From assembly GCA_943330855.2 (NCBI GenBank), contig CALQJI020000005.1, forward strand, positions 54,429 through 118,428: a stretch of 64,000 nucleotides of DNA. The letters are read 5' to 3'. Source of the stretch: Klebsiella pneumoniae. Its GTDB lineage: Bacteria > Verrucomicrobiota > Verrucomicrobiia > Limisphaerales > SXTU01. The notes beneath the pieces are model-generated. The model was not told the origin of the DNA. It did no database searches and worked only from the letters and a program-made list of their open reading frames with translations. This document shows, piece by piece, positions 61,301-64,000 of the stretch; position 1 is the stretch's first letter, and every line of letters starts with the position of its first letter. The position numbers were made by a program, and so were the translations under genes.

Positions 61301-62101
61301 TCACCGCAGCCAGTTGCTCGGATTGAAGTTGAAGATGAGCTGGAGGCCCGTAAGGAAGGTCATTCCATAGACCACCTTCAAAAACACCTGCTCCGAAAAC
61401 TTCCGGTTCAACCACACCCCCAGCCAAACTCCCACTGGAATGAACGGCAGGAACACCAAACTCTGCTGAACCGTGTGCGCCGTGATGATCGCGTTCGGAG
61501 CGAAGACCGGCAGATTCACCATCGTGCGGTCCACGACGAAGAAGGGTATCTTGATCCAGTTGATACACGTGAACACCAGCACAGTCGTCGCCACGTAAGT
61601 CTCCTTGGGCATCCGCTGCGGGATAAGAAAGAGGCTCACCACCGGCCCGGCACCGTGAGCAAACGTGCTGGTGATGCCCGCGCCGATGCCGCAGGGGACG
61701 CCCACCTTGTGGTCCGGGGCGAAGGCACCTTCCGCCGCAAAGATGCGCTCCTTCACGAGCTGAAAGACGACGAACGCCACCGCCAGCAGGCCGATGCACA
61801 CGTTGAGTTCCCGCGCCGAGAAACGCCCGATGAGTTGCACGCCGATGACCACGCCCACCACGACGCCGGGCAGGAGGAACTTGAGATTATTCCGCTCCCA
61901 CTTACCCCAATAGTGATAAACGCTGAAAGCATCTCCCGCGCAGAGCAACGGAAGTAGGATGCCAATGGCATCCTTCGGCCCGAAGGCCAACACGCACAAC
62001 GGCGTGGTGAGCATCCCCAACCCGCCGCCAAAGCCCGCCTTCGACAGGCCGATGAACAGCACCGCCGTCGCCGCGAGCAGCATGGAATACCAATCTTGCA
62101 C
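61301..62101 (-). CDS. TauE/SafE family membrane permease
   Basis: 266 residues, about eight membrane helices in two homologous halves. The N-terminal motif is LFIGLSKAGFGGGLGMLTTP and its second-half counterpart is GIGAGITSTFAHGAGPVVSL, the usual paired signature of the family. Further helices: GVVVGVVIGVQLIGRFSARE, VFTCINWIKIPFFVV and LVFLPFIPVGVWLGVWL. Members export sulfite, sulfoacetate or other organic anions; the substrate here is unknown. The start is GTG 62101, where the conserved first helix begins. The gene is convergent with the glutamine synthetase-like gene (30 bp between the stops), so they are unlikely to be co-regulated. Confidence 0.88.
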   Translation of the reverse strand: MQDWYSMLLAATAVLFIGLSKAGFGGGLGMLTTPLCVLAFGPKDAIGILLPLLCAGDAFSVYHYWGKWERNNLKFLLPGVVVGVVIGVQLIGRFSARELNVCIGLLAVAFVVFQLVKERIFAAEGAFAPDHKVGVPCGIGAGITSTFAHGAGPVVSLFLIPQRMPKETYVATTVLVFTCINWIKIPFFVVDRTMVNLPVFAPNAIITAHTVQQSLVFLPFIPVGVWLGVWLNRKFSEQVFLKVVYGMTFLTGLQLIFNFNPSNWLR

Positions 62102-62378
62102 GCGGGACGTGTAAAAGCGGCACAGCGGAAAGTCGAGCTGCTTGAGGTGTTTTCAAAAAACGCGCCGACCACCCGGGCCTGTAAATTTGATCCGAATCCG
62201 CATAGAAGGACGCCTCGGTGGAGCCTGATGTGATGTGCACCGATCTCAAGCCGTGCGGGCTGATCAAAGTGGAATCCAAGTCAAACGGTTAGCGGGAGAG
62301 CGCCGTTTTCATACAGCCAGCTATTCCGCAGCCCTCCACTCGCCAACCCACATCCCCAAAACCAACAACAAAAATTTG
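62102..62378. other. intergenic gap, no gene recognised
   Basis: The AT-richer stretch to the right of the permease gene should contain its promoter (for example around 62140-62200, with TTTTCAAAAAACGC). No other structure was recognised. Confidence 0.4.
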
Positions 62379-62400
62379 TGGAGGCGGCGGGAATCGAACC
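62379..62400 (-). other. tRNA/tmRNA 3'-end remnant, possible attachment site
   Basis: On the minus strand GGTTCGATTCCCGCCGCCTC followed by CA is the T-arm and acceptor 3' end typical of a tRNA or, more likely, tmRNA. The bases upstream do not fold into the rest of such an RNA. A lone 22-bp 3' end is the usual trace of integrase-mediated insertion at a tRNA/tmRNA gene. Truncated genes follow directly to the right. Confidence 0.5.
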
Positions 62401-62439
62401 GAATCCGACGCTCTGCGCGTCTCTGCGTAAATCGCCAAG

Positions 62440-62856
62440 GTGACTGGGAACGACAAAGTGCTGATTGTGTTCGGCGGGCCGAAGCAGTGTTACGCGCTGG
62501 TGAACGCGGCGGAATATTGGGCCGAGGGCGTGCAGGACTGGTATGACACTAATCGGACGATGGACCACGAGCACAACCACATTCACACCCGGGTTCAGTT
62601 GAAAGCCTACGACCCGGTGCTGGCCAAGCTCTGTGCGGAAGTGCTAGGCGAGTCAGACTGGCGCTGCGCCTCCCCTCGCTCACGAGCCGGTCAGGGACAT
62701 TTAGCAGGCTACAATCCGGCCATTGCACCCAAGGTCGTAAAGCTTGATCACATCGACCTCGCGGCGCAGGACTACCACGACAAATATTGGCAAGACTTCT
62801 GGAAAAGGTTGAAGGAAAAGCACTCGGAGAAGAGGCCGGCCAAAGCGCAGCAGTGA
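62440..62856 (+). pseudogene. C-terminal fragment of a secreted-type protein (possible metallopeptidase relative)
   Basis: 138 residues, acidic/basic with many His and Tyr: CYALVNAAEYWAEGVQDWYD, TNRTMDHEHNHIHTRVQLKA, YDPVLAKLCAEVLG and a Lys-rich end. The pattern NAAEYWAEGVQDWYDTN resembles the C-terminal portion of exported planctomycete/verrucomicrobial proteins in which an HExxH motif would lie upstream. That part, and any signal peptide, are missing. The GTG start is simply the first codon after the tRNA/tmRNA remnant. It is probably a truncated gene. Confidence 0.45.
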
Positions 62857-62893
62857 CTTTGGGCTTAGCAGTTCGATTGAAATTCACTCCGGG

Positions 62894-63409
62894 GTGCTCT
62901 GGCAGCGCGGTGATGAGCTGCTCTCCGTCCTGCCGCTGGACCAGGAGACCCGGAAATGGCGGCAGACCGAGGACACTGAGTTTGATTGCGTAAAGTCGCG
63001 CTTCGCCAAGGCCGGGGAGGTCCCGGCCTGTCCACCGATCGCCGCCGAGCTGCGGCGCGGGGACCGCGTGCTGCATTACGAGTATTGGGAACTGGATGCC
63101 GTCCGCCGACTCGGGCCGCTATATGAGTCGGCGCAACAACCACGGGAGTTCACGCGGCTGCTGGAACTCCAGCGGGCGGCACTTATGATGGAGGGACGAT
63201 CCGGTTTGGTGCTGCTCCGCGAGTGGCAGTCTGTATTGCGGGTCTGCACCGATGCAGCACTGGAGGAGGAGCCATTTAGCCGCGCCGCTCGAATACTGAA
63301 CTGCGCGTGCTGGCTTTCGAGATACCCTTCGTCACCCTTGAATCGCCACCATCTCTCGATGCCCTCCTGCTCGGACTCACGGCATCTCCCTCTCAGCGTT
63401 CCGGAGTAG
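62894..63409 (+). CDS. hypothetical protein, possibly a fragment
   Basis: A GTG-started frame of 171 codons. The first about 115 residues (DELLSVLPLDQETRKWRQTE, AELRRGDRVLHYEYWELDAV, RLLELQRAALMMEGRSGLVL) look like a real soluble protein with normal codon use. The last part (ACWLSRYPSSPLNRHHLSMP) is low in protein-like character. No family is recognised, and the frame is open a little upstream without a start. It could be a remnant like its neighbours. Confidence 0.3.
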   Translation: MLWQRGDELLSVLPLDQETRKWRQTEDTEFDCVKSRFAKAGEVPACPPIAAELRRGDRVLHYEYWELDAVRRLGPLYESAQQPREFTRLLELQRAALMMEGRSGLVLLREWQSVLRVCTDAALEEEPFSRAARILNCACWLSRYPSSPLNRHHLSMPSCSDSRHLPLSVPE

Positions 63410-63613
63410 AGGTGCACTACCCTCAGGCCCGTCGAATTCCCCAAGTGAGGCCAGTCCGCCGCTGCGGAGCGCCCCTGAGGTCGTGATCGCAAGTTCTTGT
63501 CACTTGAATTTTTTGTTGTTCTGCGACTCCCACGTCACATCACGAATGCCACGCGTGCTCAACGCGTCTGACCGCCGAACTGCACAAATGAGTTACCGAT
63601 AATGCCTTTAGGT

Positions 63614-63871
63614 ATGGAACACACGGGGAGACAGCCGATGCGACGCCTGATCCGTGTCCTCCTCTCCTCCGTCCTTGTCGCGGTGGCTGTTCAGGAGTGC
63701 CAGGCTGGCCAAGCGGATGCCGCCGAACTTGCCAAGTTGATCGATCAACAGATCGACGCGCGGTTGAGCAGCGAGGGAGTGCGAGCAGCAGAATTGGCGG
63801 ACGACGCCGAATTCGTCCGACGGATCCATCTCGACCTTCACGGCACGGTGCCCGTATTGACTCACGGCTAA
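63614..63871 (+). pseudogene. truncated N-terminus of a DUF1549 (PSD1-type) protein
   Basis: An 85-residue reading frame with a signal peptide (RLIRVLLSSVLVAVAVQ) followed by AELAKLIDQQIDARLSSEGV and DDAEFVRRIHLDLHGTVP. The last block is the beginning of DUF1549 (RRxxLDLxGxxPT). Homology ends there: the frame reads VLTHG and stops. The rest of a protein of usually 700-1,100 residues is absent. The start may be ATG 63614 or 63638. The break lies close to an opposing partial gene, which suggests a mobile-element insertion or deletion. Confidence 0.7.
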
Positions 63872-63894
63872 ATGTTACCGGGGGCAGGGGACCG

Positions 63895-64000
63895 TCAGGT
63901 CTTCGTTGACTCACGATCTAGTTTACCCAAGGCAGTGAAGAATTTCTTCAGCTTGGTCTCAATCCTTTTCTTCAACTCGTAGGGATCCATCCCGGCGTGC
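63895..64000 (-). CDS. C-terminal end of an unknown protein (possible transposase), cut by window edge
   Basis: On the minus strand the frame enters from beyond the window and reads HAGMDPYELKKRIETKLKKF, then FTALGKLDREST, and stops at 63895. The Lys-rich amphipathic end PYELKKxIExKLKxFF is of the kind seen at the C-termini of some integrase/transposase proteins. It begins right where the truncated DUF1549 gene ends, which fits an insertion sequence. Too little is visible for a firm family. Confidence 0.35.
   Translation of the reverse strand, partial: HAGMDPYELKKRIETKLKKFFTALGKLDRESTKT

Noticed and set aside
62379..62460. A complete minus-strand tRNA gene ending at 62379
   Set aside because: Only the T-arm and acceptor 3' strand are present; no matching 5' acceptor strand, D-arm or anticodon arm can be folded from the neighbouring bases.

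Overview
The window is high-GC chromosomal DNA from a member of the Planctomycetes-Verrucomicrobia group, most likely a Verrucomicrobium of the Limisphaerales/Pedosphaera type. This is inferred from the gene content: DUF1501 paired with a DUF1549/DUF1553 cytochrome protein, PQQ-like propellers fused to a methyltransferase-like fold, a FecR plus CHASE2-cyclase pair, and an unusual density of palindromic repeats. No rRNA gene, complete tRNA or CRISPR array was seen.

Layout. 1-6.3 kb: the C-terminal part of an S9 peptidase, then a sensory locus (CheB-CheR-PAS protein, histidine kinase, response-regulator stub) that looks decayed, ending at a junction with an opposing acetyltransferase stub. 6.8-12.3 kb: N-acetylmuramoyl-alanine amidase, UbiX, and a FecR/CHASE2-cyclase pair separated by a terminator. 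12.5-19.7 kb: a seven-gene lipid-modification operon (acyl-CoA desaturase, FAD oxidoreductase, DUF1365, CFA synthase, DUF1475-like, DUF1295, and a second CFA-family methyltransferase resembling coclaurine N-methyltransferase). 19.7-27.8 kb: PIG-L deacetylase, a secreted metzincin-like protease, DUF1501, a DUF1549/DUF1553 protein and a secreted propeller.

27.9-50.8 kb is a type II secretion operon on the minus strand, transcribed gspE-F-G-H-I-J-K-L-M-D followed by a small lipoprotein. Its secretin is the most striking object here: 3,961 residues, with one N0 domain, about 43 tandem secretin N-type repeats (ordinary GspD has three after N0) and a single normal C-terminal secretin barrel. GspM carries a C-terminal domain that may replace GspC. 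No GspC, GspN or prepilin peptidase is present in the window.

51.1-59.6 kb is a minus-strand operon of RidA, two paralogous PQQ-propeller/methyltransferase-like/malectin-like proteins and a conserved membrane protein. A glutamine synthetase-family enzyme and a TauE/SafE permease follow. The last 1.6 kb is an accessory tail: a tRNA/tmRNA 3' remnant and several truncated genes.

A second theme is repeat invasion. Many palindromic elements lie between genes, and at least eight appear to sit inside coding sequences without breaking the frame. The clearest is a 72-bp (24-codon) element present in the same reading frame in two adjacent lipid genes, comparable to the Rickettsia palindromic elements.
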